DNA from: DASUZB01 sp036377075
Lineage (GTDB): Bacteria; Actinomycetota; CALGFH01
Length of the DNA stretch: 64,000 nucleotides
Direction: 5' to 3'
Assembly (NCBI GenBank): GCA_036377075.1
Contig: DASUZB010000313.1
Coordinates: forward strand, 1-64,000
Part shown: positions 9,011 to 17,609 of the stretch, one piece after another
How positions within the stretch are numbered: position 1 is the stretch's first letter
How the letters are laid out: the number at the start of each line of letters is the position of its first letter
The notes under the pieces: model-generated
The model's input: only the letters and a program-made list of their open reading frames with translations
Told to the model about the DNA's origin: nothing
Database searches by the model: none
Made by a program: the position numbers and the translations under genes

Positions 9011-9445
9011 ATGAGCCAGTTGCCGATCAGCGAACCGGGCGAGACCCGGATCTCCGAGCCGGAGGGATCCCTCGAGGCCGTGGCCGGGGCCGCCAGCCTG
9101 GAGGACCTGGCCGAGCTGGCCGGGCGCTACCCGGCCTGCCTGGCCGCCTGGGCCGCGCTCGGGGAGGCGGCGCTCGCCGTGGGCCGCACGGTCGACGCGT
9201 ACGCCTACTTCCGGGTCGGGTACCACCGCGGCCTCGACCGCATCCGCAAGGCGGGCTGGCGGGGCAGCGGTCGCGTGCCGTGGGCGCACGAGCCCAACCG
9301 CGGGTTCCTGCGGGCGCTGCGCGGCCTGCAGCTCAGCGCCGACGCGCTCGGCGAGCGCGACGAGGCCGAGCGCTGCCAGGCCTTCCTGCGCGAGCTCGCC
9401 CCCGACGCGCCCGACCTGGCGCTGCCGCACAGCCCGGCGCCCTGA
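9011..9445 (+). CDS. DUF3151 family protein
   Basis: A 144-residue soluble protein with alanine-rich helical hairpins. The block YFRVGYHRGLDRIRKAGWRG and the nearby PWAHEPNRGFLRAL are the hallmarks of DUF3151, a family I know only from Actinomycetota, with a TPR-like look and no assigned function. The ATG at 9011 has no clear ribosome site; GATAGAGT lies 6-13 bases upstream and could be a -10 box for an almost leaderless transcript. Conserved but uncharacterised. Confidence 0.8.
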   Translation: MSQLPISEPGETRISEPEGSLEAVAGAASLEDLAELAGRYPACLAAWAALGEAALAVGRTVDAYAYFRVGYHRGLDRIRKAGWRGSGRVPWAHEPNRGFLRALRGLQLSADALGERDEAERCQAFLRELAPDAPDLALPHSPAP

Positions 9446-9469
9446 GGCTGGCCCATCGCCGTCCCTGCC

Positions 9470-10639
9470 CTACTGGCCCAGCCCTTCGCGCAGGGCGCGC
9501 TTGATCGCCGCGACCAGGCGGTCGTCGCTCAGCTCGGCCGCGCCGGTGTGCTCCTGGATCACCGCGATGATGCGGCGGGCGAGTTCGTCGGTCTTGGCGT
9601 TGAGGAAGCCCTTCAGGTCGGCGATCGCCACCGAGTCGGCCACGCTGCGGGCGGCTTGCACGTCGGGCGCCAGCTTGGCCGCCACCCGCGCGGCGATCTT
9701 CTCGGCGTCGGCGTCGGAAATCGGCATGTCCTCGTCTCCTGGGGAGCCGGTCCTGTATCGGTCCTGCGCCTCCTCCACGTGCGCCGGCGGATCGTGGTGA
9801 TGGCGCGGACCGTGGATGCGTGACTGGCTCCCCGGTACGGCACTCGCGCCTCCCGGCCCTTCGGCGTGGGTCGCCGGCGCGGCCTGGTGGCGCGGCCCGC
9901 CGGCGTCGCGCCGGCCGGTCGCGGGCGGGTCCGCGCCGGGGTGCGGCTGCCGTGCCAGCGCGGCGAGCTGCTGGTGCCAGGTGTCGAAGCTGGTCTGGTC
10001 GATGGCCCAGGCGGACACGCCCAGGTGGCGCAGGCCGGCCCGGGCGCTCTCGGTCCAGTGGGCGTCGGCGTCGGGGAAGACCGCCACGTGGATCGGCTTG
10101 CCCTGCATGTCGGCGACGACCGGGCTGGCCTCGCCGAGCAGCACGGCGCGCTGGCGGGCGGTGTAGACCTGCGGCAGGCCGAAGTCGAACGCGGCCACGC
10201 AGGCCTCCCAGGGGACGCCGCCGCGGCCCTCGGCCTCGGCCCGCGTCGGGTAGCTGGTGAAGCCGAGCCTGGCGCCCGGCTCGAGCTTGCGCATGCGGCG
10301 GACGAAGGCCAGCACCTGCTCGGGCGGCGGGTCGCACTCGATCTCGACGACGTAGGCCGGTTCCGCGGGGGCGATCTGGTGCAGGACCTCGGCGCAGGCC
10401 GACCCGTTGGAGCTGGCCGGCGGGCCGAACCAGGTCCACGGCACGGCGCGCGCCCGCCCCGAGGCCTTCCAGTCGCGCCAGTTGCGCGCGAAGTCGAAGC
10501 CGCCGGCACCCGAGCCGCTGGCCCCGTTGGCGCAGCGGACGAAGACGCCGTCGAGGGCGCCGACCGGGCGGGGGCCAGCCTGCCAGACCCACGCCGCGGT
10601 GGCCGGGACCCCCGCCAGCACCTGCGTGTCTCCGATCAT
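9470..10639 (-). CDS. TIM-barrel-like protein with small helical C-terminal module (phage-like)
   Basis: The frame is open for 389 residues from the ATG at 10639. Residues 1-240 resemble a glycoside-hydrolase-like TIM barrel (alternating strands such as GVFVRCANGA, AVPWTWFGPP, AYVVEIECDP, RLGFTSYPT, AFDFGLPQVY, PIHVAVFPD, GVSAWAIDQT), reminiscent of phage or spore lysin barrels, but I cannot name a family. A low-complexity linker follows; 31 codons of it are the 93-bp repeat at 9741-9833. The last 85 residues (MPISDADAEKIAARVAAKLA...) look like small phage tail-associated proteins. AGGAG at a good distance precedes the ATG at 9727, so that module may be a separate gene, 9470-9727. Function unknown. 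Confidence 0.55.
   Translation of the reverse strand: MIGDTQVLAGVPATAAWVWQAGPRPVGALDGVFVRCANGASGSGAGGFDFARNWRDWKASGRARAVPWTWFGPPASSNGSACAEVLHQIAPAEPAYVVEIECDPPPEQVLAFVRRMRKLEPGARLGFTSYPTRAEAEGRGGVPWEACVAAFDFGLPQVYTARQRAVLLGEASPVVADMQGKPIHVAVFPDADAHWTESARAGLRHLGVSAWAIDQTSFDTWHQQLAALARQPHPGADPPATGRRDAGGPRHQAAPATHAEGPGGASAVPGSQSRIHGPRHHHDPPAHVEEAQDRYRTGSPGDEDMPISDADAEKIAARVAAKLAPDVQAARSVADSVAIADLKGFLNAKTDELARRIIAVIQEHTGAAELSDDRLVAAIKRALREGLGQ
9741..9833 (-). repeat. 93-bp element with inverted ends, copy B
   Basis: Read on the minus strand it aligns without gaps to 27812-27904, with 79 of 93 bases the same by hand count. Both copies begin GGGGAGCCAGTCACG and end GACCGGCTCCCC, so the ends are imperfect inverted repeats of about 24 bp. 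In both places the element ends 13-18 bases upstream of an ATG on the same strand (here the ATG at 9727, at hrcA the ATG at 27923). Confidence 0.85.
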
Positions 10640-10705
10640 CGGCGCACAGCATGCACAAAACTTGTGATCGGGGAAAGTGGGGTGAACGGCACCCTCAACG
10701 CGCGA

Positions 10706-10737
10706 CCGCGGCGGGCATCCATGGAGGCCCGCCGCGG
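10706..10737. terminator. 11-bp perfect hairpin in a gene-free gap
   Basis: CCGCGGCGGGC (10706-10716) pairs exactly with 10727-10737 around a ten-base loop. It lies between the BldC-like gene and the TIM-barrel-like gene, both on the minus strand, so it could end transcription of the former. A second imperfect hairpin related to the 6648 palindrome lies at 10830-10866. The rest of 10640-10887 shows no gene; CACAA and TTGTG flank AAC just upstream of the ATG at 10639 as a small operator-like inverted repeat. Confidence 0.4.
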
Positions 10738-10887
10738 TGCGTGACGCTGCATGGGTGCTGCGCTGACGGCGTTGCGCCGGGACCCCCAAGCCGGCGGCCG
10801 TCGGCCGTTCGCGGTCGTGCCTACTCTCGGCTAGCTCGCTTCAGCGAAGCCAGCAGCGAGCCGGCACCCGGTGCGGCCCAAGGGTGT

Positions 10888-11202
10888 TCAGTCGACCCGC
10901 TGCTCGCCGGCAGCGGTCATGGTCGCGAGGACCTGTTCGACGCCCTGCACCGGATAGCGGCGGTGCCCCCCAGGCGTCAGGATGCTCGGCAGCTTGCCAG
11001 CCTGGGCCCATGCAAGGACCGTGCGGGCGCTCACCTGGAGCCTGCGAGCCACCTCGGTGGTGCGCAGCAGCACCTCGAGGTCGTCCGCGGCGGCCTGCGC
11101 GGCCGCTGCGGGCTGTGGCTCGTAGGTGTGGGTGGGCTGCCAGTTCTGCAGGGACGCTCGGTACGGGGTTGGTGCCCCAACGCGCCTGCGAGCGGTTACC
11201 AT
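10888..11202 (-). CDS. BldC/MerR-type helix-turn-helix DNA-binding protein
   Basis: A 104-residue protein. Residues ~50-100 (LLRTTEVARRLQVSARTVLA, then WAQAGKLPSILTPGGHRRY) form the winged HTH of the BldC/AlpA/excisionase group; GGHRRY is the wing signature of MerR-like DNA binding. The N-terminal half is disordered and basic. The ATG at 11202 follows GGGGAGG at a good distance. BldC proteins control development in Streptomyces by cooperative binding to direct repeats. A phage excisionase role is the alternative and would fit the phage-like neighbour downstream. Confidence 0.8.
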   Translation of the reverse strand: MVTARRRVGAPTPYRASLQNWQPTHTYEPQPAAAAQAAADDLEVLLRTTEVARRLQVSARTVLAWAQAGKLPSILTPGGHRRYPVQGVEQVLATMTAAGEQRVD

Positions 11203-11454
11203 CCTGCCTCCCCTCAAGAGTAGGACGTTTGGCGCGATGCCCGCTTGCCTCCAGAGCGAGCTACGTCCGGCTTGAACGACTTCTTCGATATGGGCGGAGA
11301 GCTTGCACCTCTCAGCGTCGATTGTCCAGAGGCAGATCTACGCAATCAAGCAGAGACCGCTACGGATCTTGGAACGAACCACTGCTGGCCTGCTGTTATC
11401 CTGACGAAGGCCAAAATCGGGCCGTGGGCAGATTGGCAGGAAGGTGGACTTCGA

Positions 11455-13953
11455 GTGGACGTGGAGCGGTACGACCCGCAGCAGGTCGAGCCCAAGTGGG
11501 CTGCGGCATGGGAGGAGCAGGGGCTGTACCGGGCGGACGAGAGCGACACCACCCGCCCGCGCTTCTACGCCCTCGACATGTTCCCCTACCCGTCGGGCGA
11601 CCTCCACATGGGCCACCTCGAGGCCTTCTCCGGTGGCGACGTGATCGCGCGCCTGAAGCGCATGCAGGGCAACAACGTGCTGCACCCGATCGGCTGGGAC
11701 TCCTTCGGCCTGCCGGCCGAGAACGCCGCCATCAAGCGCGGCACCCACCCGAAGACCTGGACCTACCAGAACATCGACACGCAGCGGGCCACCTTCCGCC
11801 GCCTGGGGATCTCGTTCGACTGGTCGCGCGCGTTCAACACCTCCGACCCGGACTACTACCGCTGGACGCAGTGGCTGTTCCTGCGCTTCTGGGAGCGCGG
11901 GCTCGCCTACCGCAAGGCCTCGCCGGTCAACTGGTGCCCCAACGACCAGACGGTGCTGGCCAACGAGCAGGTGATCAACGGCCACTGCGAGCGCTGCGAC
12001 GCGCTGGTGGAGAAGCGCGAGCTGACCCAGTGGTTCCTGAAGATCACCGACTACGCGCAGCGCCTGCTCGACGACATGGCCGACCTGGAGCGCCACTGGA
12101 GCGACAAGGTCCTGACCATGCAGCGCAACTGGATCGGCCGCTCGACCGGCGCCGAGGTCGACTTCACCGTGGAGGGGGCTGACTCGCTGCAGCATGTCAG
12201 TCCCGGGGAGCGGGTGCGGGTGTTCACCACCCGCCCGGACACGCTGTTCGGCGCGACCTTCTTCGTGCTCGCGCCGGAGCACCCGCTGGCCGAGCGGCTG
12301 GTCGCCGGCGGCCCCCACGAGGAGGCCTTCCGCGAGTTCCGCGCCAGGGTGGAGCGCGAGACCGAGGTCGAGCGCCTGGCGGCCGAGCGCGACAAGGAGG
12401 GCGTGTTCCTCGGCGCCCACGTGATCAACCCGGTCAACGGCGAGCGCATCCCGGTGTGGGCGGCCGACTACGTGCTGACCGAGTACGGCACCGGCGCGAT
12501 CATGGCCGTGCCAGCCCACGACCAGCGCGACTTCGAGTTCGCCCGCAAGTACGGGCTGGAGGTCCGCGTCGTCATCCAGCCCGAGGGCGTGGGGTCCGCC
12601 GTCCCGCTGGAGTCCGAGTTCATGGCCGAGGCCATGGCCGGCGACGGCCGGCTGGTCAACTCCGGCCCCTACGACGGCCTCCCGGTCGAGGAGGCGATCG
12701 CCCGCATCACCGCCGACCTGGAGCGGCGCGGGCTCGGCAAGGCGGCGGTCAACTTCCGCCTGCGCGACTGGCTGATCAGCCGGCAGCGCTACTGGGGCTG
12801 CCCGATCCCGATCGTGCACTGCGAGGCCTGCGGCGAGGTCGCCGTGCCCGACGACCAGCTGCCGGTGCTGCTGCCCGACGACGTCACCGACTTCAAGCCC
12901 AAGGGCGCCTCGCCGCTGGCGACCTCGCCGAGCTTCGTCGCGGTCGCCTGCCCGCGGTGCGGCGGCCCCGCCCGGCGCGAGACCGACACGATGGACACCT
13001 TCGTCGACTCGTCGTGGTACTTCCTGCGCTACACCGGGCTGGACCCGGAGCGGCCGTTCGACCCGGAGCGGGTCGCCGCCTGGATGCCGATCGACCAGTA
13101 CACCGGCGGCATCGAGCACGCCATCCTGCACCTGCTCTACTCCCGCTTCTTCGTCAAGGTGCTGCACGACCTCGGCATGGTGCCGTTCACCGAGCCCTTC
13201 TCGGCGATGCTCAACCAGGGCATGGTGGTGATGCAGGGCGCCGCGATGTCGAAGTCGCGCGGCAACCTGGTCGAGCCGACCGCCATCATCGACCAGTACG
13301 GCGCCGACGTGGCCCGGCTGACGATCCTGTTCGCGGGCCCGTTCGAGGACGACGTCGACTGGGCCGACGTCTCGCCCGAGGGCGTCGCCCGCTGGCTGCA
13401 GCGGGTCTGGCGCGCGGTCGCCGGCGCGAGCGGCGGCGCCGAGGGCGACGAGCACCCCTCCGACCCGGAGCTGGTCCGCCTGGCCCACCGCACGACTGCC
13501 GGGGTCAGCGACGACCTGGAGCGCTTCCGCTTCAACACCGCCATCTCCAAGCTGATGGTGCTGACCAACGGGCTGACCGACGCGCTGCGCCTGGGCCGCG
13601 GCACGCGGGCCGAGCGGCGCGACGCCGCCGCCCGCCTGGTCCTGCTGCTGGCGCCGCTGGCGCCGTTCGCCACCGAGGAGCTGTGGCGGGTGCTGGGCAA
13701 CGCCGCCTCGGTCCACCTGGCCACCTGGCCGGCCTACGACCCGGAGCTGACCCGGGCGGAGCGGGTCACCTGCGTGCTGCAGGTCGACGGCAAGCTCCGC
13801 GACCGGCTCCAGGTCGAGCCCGGAGCCGGCGAGGACGAGCTGCGCGAGGCCGCCCTCGCCTCGGCCAGGGTCCAGGCCGCCCTCGCCGGCCGCCAGGTCG
13901 CCCGGGTGGTGGTCGTCCCGCCGAAGCTCGTCAACGTCGTCACCGCCAGATAG
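11455..13953 (+). CDS. leuS: leucyl-tRNA synthetase
   Basis: An 832-residue class I synthetase that charges tRNA-Leu in the cytoplasm. The HIGH box reads HMGH at residues 51-54, the editing CP1 domain contains VFTTRPDTLFGATF and the conserved TGAIMAVPAHD, and WDSFGLPAENAA is typical of LeuRS. The KMSKS loop reads AMSKSRGN near residue 597, with Ala in place of the first Lys. The C-terminal anticodon-binding domain and its short tail are present. I place the start at GTG 11455, nine bases after AGGAAGG; the frame is open further upstream to 11245 but that part is less GC-rich and has no family similarity. No T-box consensus was found in the leader. Confidence 0.95.
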   Translation: MDVERYDPQQVEPKWAAAWEEQGLYRADESDTTRPRFYALDMFPYPSGDLHMGHLEAFSGGDVIARLKRMQGNNVLHPIGWDSFGLPAENAAIKRGTHPKTWTYQNIDTQRATFRRLGISFDWSRAFNTSDPDYYRWTQWLFLRFWERGLAYRKASPVNWCPNDQTVLANEQVINGHCERCDALVEKRELTQWFLKITDYAQRLLDDMADLERHWSDKVLTMQRNWIGRSTGAEVDFTVEGADSLQHVSPGERVRVFTTRPDTLFGATFFVLAPEHPLAERLVAGGPHEEAFREFRARVERETEVERLAAERDKEGVFLGAHVINPVNGERIPVWAADYVLTEYGTGAIMAVPAHDQRDFEFARKYGLEVRVVIQPEGVGSAVPLESEFMAEAMAGDGRLVNSGPYDGLPVEEAIARITADLERRGLGKAAVNFRLRDWLISRQRYWGCPIPIVHCEACGEVAVPDDQLPVLLPDDVTDFKPKGASPLATSPSFVAVACPRCGGPARRETDTMDTFVDSSWYFLRYTGLDPERPFDPERVAAWMPIDQYTGGIEHAILHLLYSRFFVKVLHDLGMVPFTEPFSAMLNQGMVVMQGAAMSKSRGNLVEPTAIIDQYGADVARLTILFAGPFEDDVDWADVSPEGVARWLQRVWRAVAGASGGAEGDEHPSDPELVRLAHRTTAGVSDDLERFRFNTAISKLMVLTNGLTDALRLGRGTRAERRDAAARLVLLLAPLAPFATEELWRVLGNAASVHLATWPAYDPELTRAERVTCVLQVDGKLRDRLQVEPGAGEDELREAALASARVQAALAGRQVARVVVVPPKLVNVVTAR

Positions 13954-13954
13954 G

Positions 13955-14025
13955 GTCCGGCGGCCCGGGCTGGCTGGGGCGGGGCGTTCGACCCGTCCCA
14001 CACGGCTGTACCCGGGCCGCCGGAC
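13955..14025. terminator. large hairpin between convergent genes
   Basis: GTCCGGCGGCCCGGG (13955-13969) is exactly complementary to 14011-14025, a 15-bp perfect stem with a 41-base loop. It fills the gap between leuS (+) and the FMN-binding gene (-), so a bidirectional terminator is likely. Confidence 0.7.
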
Positions 14026-14039
14026 GGCGTGTCGACCCC

Positions 14040-14765
14040 CTACGACGGCGCCGGCGCCTGCCTGGGCACTGGCCGCTCCTCCTCGTGCGGCGGCGGTGGC
14101 GGCTCGTCGGCCCACGGGCGTGACTCGCAGCTGGCGGCGAAGAAGTCCCCGCCCTTGCGCCTGACGTCGTCGGTGCCCCAGGCGATCTCCCGCGGCACCT
14201 TGAGCATCCGTGGGATGTGCTTGGCGCAGTGGATGTAGGCCTCCTCCACCCGCACCTCGACCCAGCGCTCCGCCCGGGGCTTGAAGTGGGTCTGGCCGTT
14301 GTCCTCGAGCCGGTCGACGGCCAACCGGGGGTGGGCGAGGAGCAGCTCGGCGGTCTCGACCACCCGCGCGCTGCCGTTGACGTGCAGGCCGATCACGTCC
14401 TGGGTGAAGTCGACGAACAGGATGCCGACGTGCGGGTTCTCGTCGAGGTTGCCGAGGCTCGCCATCACCCCGTTGCCGCGGTACTCGGCATAGGCGAGGG
14501 TGTGCTCGTCCAGCACCCGGACGAAGCCGGGCGGACCGGCGCGGAAGCTGCAGTCGCACTCGCCCGAGGCGTCCGCGGTGGCCACGAAGCACATCTCCTG
14601 CCGCGAGATGAACTGCTGCATGCTCGCGTTCAGTCGGTCGAGGACCTGCCGGCGGTAGAAGGAGCGGGCGCGGGCCACGGTGCCGTGGCGCTCCTGCAGG
14701 GCGTGCTCGCCGTGCGAGCCTGGCATCGGGTGGGTGGCGGACTGGTGGGCGTGGGACTGGGTCAT
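14040..14765 (-). CDS. pyridoxamine 5'-phosphate oxidase-like FMN-binding protein
   Basis: A 241-residue member of the split-barrel flavin reductase/PNPOx-like superfamily. MCFVATADASGECDCSFRAG, then LAYAEYRGNGVMASLGNL and HVGILFVDF follow the strand order of the family's FMN-binding barrel. A His-rich N-terminus (MTQSHAHQSATHPMPGSHGE) and Pro/Glu-rich C-terminus are additions that could bind metal, which is inference. GGGGGAG sits just upstream of ATG 14765. The substrate is unknown; the family includes F420- or FMN-dependent reductases and haem-degrading enzymes. Confidence 0.85.
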   Translation of the reverse strand: MTQSHAHQSATHPMPGSHGEHALQERHGTVARARSFYRRQVLDRLNASMQQFISRQEMCFVATADASGECDCSFRAGPPGFVRVLDEHTLAYAEYRGNGVMASLGNLDENPHVGILFVDFTQDVIGLHVNGSARVVETAELLLAHPRLAVDRLEDNGQTHFKPRAERWVEVRVEEAYIHCAKHIPRMLKVPREIAWGTDDVRRKGGDFFAASCESRPWADEPPPPPHEEERPVPRQAPAPS

Positions 14766-15156
14766 CGAGCTCCCCCTCGCTACGTGGGGTGGGCTGACGT
14801 CGCTGCCGGCACGCTCCCGCGCCGATCGAGCCACGAGGACTGGGCCGGTTCCGGCGCCGCCGCGCCCGTCGCGTCCACGACAACGGCGGCCGGCTCCTCG
14901 GCTTGCTCTAGGTTCGTGGAGTTTGAGGGGTAGTTGTGGTAAAGGCAAGAGGTTCCAAAAACGTAGATCAAGGTTTACGTGCAGAAACGGGAATATCATC
15001 CACCTGAGCGGGTGGGCCCATTCATCCCGAGGCCGACGCCGGCGGCCGGGGCTGTGGACGGCGCGGCGACGCGCGCCGGGGGTGGCGCTACGGTCCGCCC
15101 GTCGTGATCGCCACCGGCGCCGGGGCACCCGGCCCGGTCTCGCCGGGAGGACTTCG
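14766..15156. other. gene-free divergent promoter region
   Basis: 391 bases between the divergent FMN-protein and comEA genes. The stretch ~14920-15000 is the most AT-rich patch for kilobases (GTAGTTGTGGTAAAGGCAAG, then CGTAGATCAAGGTTTACGTG, which contains ACGTA and TACGT as a small inverted repeat). Promoters for one or both genes are expected here, but I cannot pick convincing -35/-10 pairs. Confidence 0.5.
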
Positions 15157-15870
15157 ATGCCAGCTCCACCCCCGTTCGTGCTGCCCGCCGAGCCGTGGCG
15201 CACGCGCCTGGCCGGGCTGCTCGCCGGTGCCGGGCGCCAGGGCGCCGCCGTCGCCCTGGTGGTCCTGTTCGCCCTCGGCGGCGCCGCCGTGCTGTGGCTG
15301 CGGGGCGACGCCAAGCCGGCCGGCGTGGCCGTTGCCGCCGGCGGGGCCGCGCCGGCCGACGGCGGTGGGTCCGGCGCCACCCTCCCGACGGTGGCGCCGG
15401 GCGGGACGGCGGCGGCCGGCCCCGCCGGCGGCATGGTGGCGGTGCACGTCGCCGGGCGCGTGCGCCATCCGGGCGTGGTCGAGCTGCCACCCGGCAGCCG
15501 CGTGATGGACGCGATCACCGCGGCCGGCGGGGCCATCGCCGGCGCCGACCTCGACGCCGTCAACCTCGCCCGCAAGCTGGTCGACGGCGAGCAGATCCGG
15601 GTCGCGGCCCGGGGCGAGCACCCCGCACCGCCACCCGCCGCCCAGGGCGCTCCCGGCCAGGGCGCGACGGTCCCCGGCGCGCTGGTCGACCTCAACAGCG
15701 CCAGCGCCGAGCAGCTCGACGCCCTGCCGGGCGTCGGCCAGGTCACCGTGGCCCGGATCATCGCCTACCGCGAGGCGCACCCCTTCAGGTCCGTCGATGA
15801 GCTCCGCCAGGTCGACGGCATCGGCGACCGCCGCTTTGCCCAGCTCGAGGACCTGGTGACGGTCGGATGA
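15157..15870 (+). CDS. comEA: competence protein ComEA (DNA receptor)
   Basis: A 237-residue membrane-anchored DNA-binding protein. One TM helix (about 30-48, VALVVLFALGGAAVLWL) is followed by a Gly/Ala/Pro spacer, an SLBB domain (VAVHVAGRVRHPGVVELPPG), a Pro-rich linker and a C-terminal helix-hairpin-helix pair (LVDLNSASAEQLDALPGVGQ, then ARIIAYREAHPFRSVDEL). In naturally competent bacteria ComEA binds incoming double-stranded DNA outside the membrane and hands it to ComEC. CGGGAGG is six bases before the ATG. The stop overlaps the comEC start by four bases (ATGA), so the pair is translationally coupled. Confidence 0.93.
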   Translation: MPAPPPFVLPAEPWRTRLAGLLAGAGRQGAAVALVVLFALGGAAVLWLRGDAKPAGVAVAAGGAAPADGGGSGATLPTVAPGGTAAAGPAGGMVAVHVAGRVRHPGVVELPPGSRVMDAITAAGGAIAGADLDAVNLARKLVDGEQIRVAARGEHPAPPPAAQGAPGQGATVPGALVDLNSASAEQLDALPGVGQVTVARIIAYREAHPFRSVDELRQVDGIGDRRFAQLEDLVTVG

Positions 15871-17474
15871 CCGCGGCGACCGCCGCCGGCGGCCCGGCCG
15901 GCCCGGCCGGCTCGGTGGGCGGGGGTCGGCCGGCCGTCGGTGCGGGCCGGGCCGCCGGCGAGGGCGCGCCTGGCAGGGTCCTGCCCCGCAGTCCCGACCC
16001 GGACGGGGTGGCCATGGCCGTGGCGGTGGTGCTCGGTGTGGCGGCGGGCGCGTCGGCCGGATGGTTGCAGCGCCCGCCCGTGCTGCCATGCCTGGTCGGC
16101 GGGCTGGCCTGCCTGGCGCTGCTGCTGCTCGGCGCGCCCTGGCTCGGCCGGCGGCGGCCGCTGCTCGCGGGGACGCTGGTGCTGGTCGCGCTCGCCGGCA
16201 CCGGGATGGCCGTGGCCGGCCTGCGGGTCACCGGGCTGCGTGGGGCGGTGCTGCCGCGCCTGGTCGGGCACGGCGGGGTGGTGGTCGACGCCGCCGTGGC
16301 CGAGGAGCCGACCGCGGTCCGCTCCGGCGCCCGCCGGGTGGTGCTCTCGGTGCGCGAGGTGCAGGCCGGCGGGTCGGCCTGGCGCACCCGGGAGCGGGTG
16401 GCGGTGTTCCTGCCCGGCGACGCGCGCGGGCTCGCGGTCGGCGACCGCCTGCGCCTGCGGGGGCTCCCGGCGTGGGCGCGGCGCACCGGGCGGTTGGGGC
16501 GTGAGCCGCCGGTGGTCCTGCGCCGACCGGCGGTGCTCGCCACCACCAGGGCCGGCCGGGGCGCGCTGCGCGCCAGCGACGCCGTCCGCGCGGCAGCCCG
16601 CCGCCAGGCCGCGGCAAGCCTGCCCGCCGAGCGGGCCGGACTGCTCGGCGGCATGGCGCTCGGCGACACCAGCGCCATGCCGCCCGACCTCGACGCGGCC
16701 TTTCGCGCCGCCGGCCTCGGCCACCTGGTCGCGGTGAGCGGCTCGAACCTCGCCGTTGTCCTCGCCGCCGGGCTCGGCCTGGCCTCCTCGCTCGGCGCCG
16801 GCCGCAGGCTGCTCGCCGTGGCGGGCGCGCTGCTGGTGGTCGCGTTCGTGGTGGTCACCCGCTGGGAGCCGAGCGTGCTGCGCGCCGGCGTCATGGCCCT
16901 GCTGGTGCTCGCCGGGGTCGCCAGCGGGCGTGGCCCCGGTGGCCGCCGCGCGCTCTGCCTCGCGGCCGGGGCGCTGCTGCTCCTCGACCCGGGGCTGCTC
17001 GAAGCGCTCGGCTTCCAGCTCTCGGTCGCGGCGACCGCCGGAGTGCTGTGGGTCGGCCCGCTGGCCGCGCGCGCCCTGCCGCGATCGCTCCCCGCCCGCC
17101 TGCGGCTGGCCGCCGGCGTGACCCTCGGCGCCCAGGCCACCGCCGTCCCCGTCGCCGCGCTGGCGCTCGGCGACCTGTCCCTCGCCGGGCTGCCCGCCAA
17201 CCTGGTCGCCCTGCCCCTCGCGACCGGGCCGATGCTGCTCGGCGTCCTCGCCGCGCTGGCCGCCCCGGTCGCCGCCCCACTCGCCGCGATCGCCTGCCGC
17301 CTCGCCGAGCCCTTCCTCGCCGCCCTGATCGCGGTCGCGCACTGGGCCGCCGGCCTGCCCGGCGCCGCCACCACGCTGACCGGCCCCGCCCGCGCGGTCC
17401 CCGCGCTCGCCGCCGCGGCCCTGGTCGCGCTCGCGGCGCGCCGCGCCCGAACCCTGGACCACCGCGCCGGGTGA
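15867..17474 (+). CDS. comEC: ComEC/Rec2-type DNA channel protein, short form
   Basis: A 535-residue multi-pass membrane protein. The central Competence domain is clear: GLLGGMALGDTSAMP and HLVAVSGSNLAVVLA, followed by many helices ending near residue 525. Full ComEC proteins are usually about 700-800 residues and end in a metallo-beta-lactamase-like nuclease domain; here the frame ends after the channel domain with no HxHxDH motif. Such short forms are known in Actinomycetota. If the system is active, the nuclease would have to be supplied by another gene. The start overlaps comEA. Confidence 0.88.
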   Translation: MTAATAAGGPAGPAGSVGGGRPAVGAGRAAGEGAPGRVLPRSPDPDGVAMAVAVVLGVAAGASAGWLQRPPVLPCLVGGLACLALLLLGAPWLGRRRPLLAGTLVLVALAGTGMAVAGLRVTGLRGAVLPRLVGHGGVVVDAAVAEEPTAVRSGARRVVLSVREVQAGGSAWRTRERVAVFLPGDARGLAVGDRLRLRGLPAWARRTGRLGREPPVVLRRPAVLATTRAGRGALRASDAVRAAARRQAAASLPAERAGLLGGMALGDTSAMPPDLDAAFRAAGLGHLVAVSGSNLAVVLAAGLGLASSLGAGRRLLAVAGALLVVAFVVVTRWEPSVLRAGVMALLVLAGVASGRGPGGRRALCLAAGALLLLDPGLLEALGFQLSVAATAGVLWVGPLAARALPRSLPARLRLAAGVTLGAQATAVPVAALALGDLSLAGLPANLVALPLATGPMLLGVLAALAAPVAAPLAAIACRLAEPFLAALIAVAHWAAGLPGAATTLTGPARAVPALAAAALVALAARRARTLDHRAG

Positions 17475-17544
17475 CCCGGCCCACCGGTAGCATCCGTCCG
17501 ACGATCCGCCGCGGCGCCAGCGCCCGCGGTACCGCCGCACGGCG

Positions 17545-17608
17545 AGGTGGCCCGTAGCCGCGCGCAGGACGAACTTCAGGAGCGACGCTGGAGCCTCAGG
17601 GCATTAGG
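17545..17608. repeat. degenerate partial copy of the 120-bp intergenic repeat
   Basis: GTGGCCCGTAGCCGCGCGC at 17547-17565 and GAGCGACGCTGGAGCC after it match the left half of the copy at 53424-53475, with more differences than the full copies. It lies directly ahead of the complete copy at 17610-17728, as if two elements had inserted in tandem. Confidence 0.5.
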
Positions 17609-17609
17609 T

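Noticed and set aside
9741..9833. The 93-bp repeat as a known riboswitch
   Set aside because: Several base changes between the copies break the inner stems without compensation, so a conserved RNA fold is not supported. No match to any class I know.
11203..11454. T-box or amino-acid leader upstream of leuS
   Set aside because: No T-box consensus, no specifier loop and no Leu-rich leader peptide could be found. The region is only less GC-rich.
13240..13275. LeuRS KMSKS loop with Ala instead of Lys as loss of function
   Set aside because: AMSKSRGN-type loops occur in functional LeuRS proteins; all other motifs are intact.
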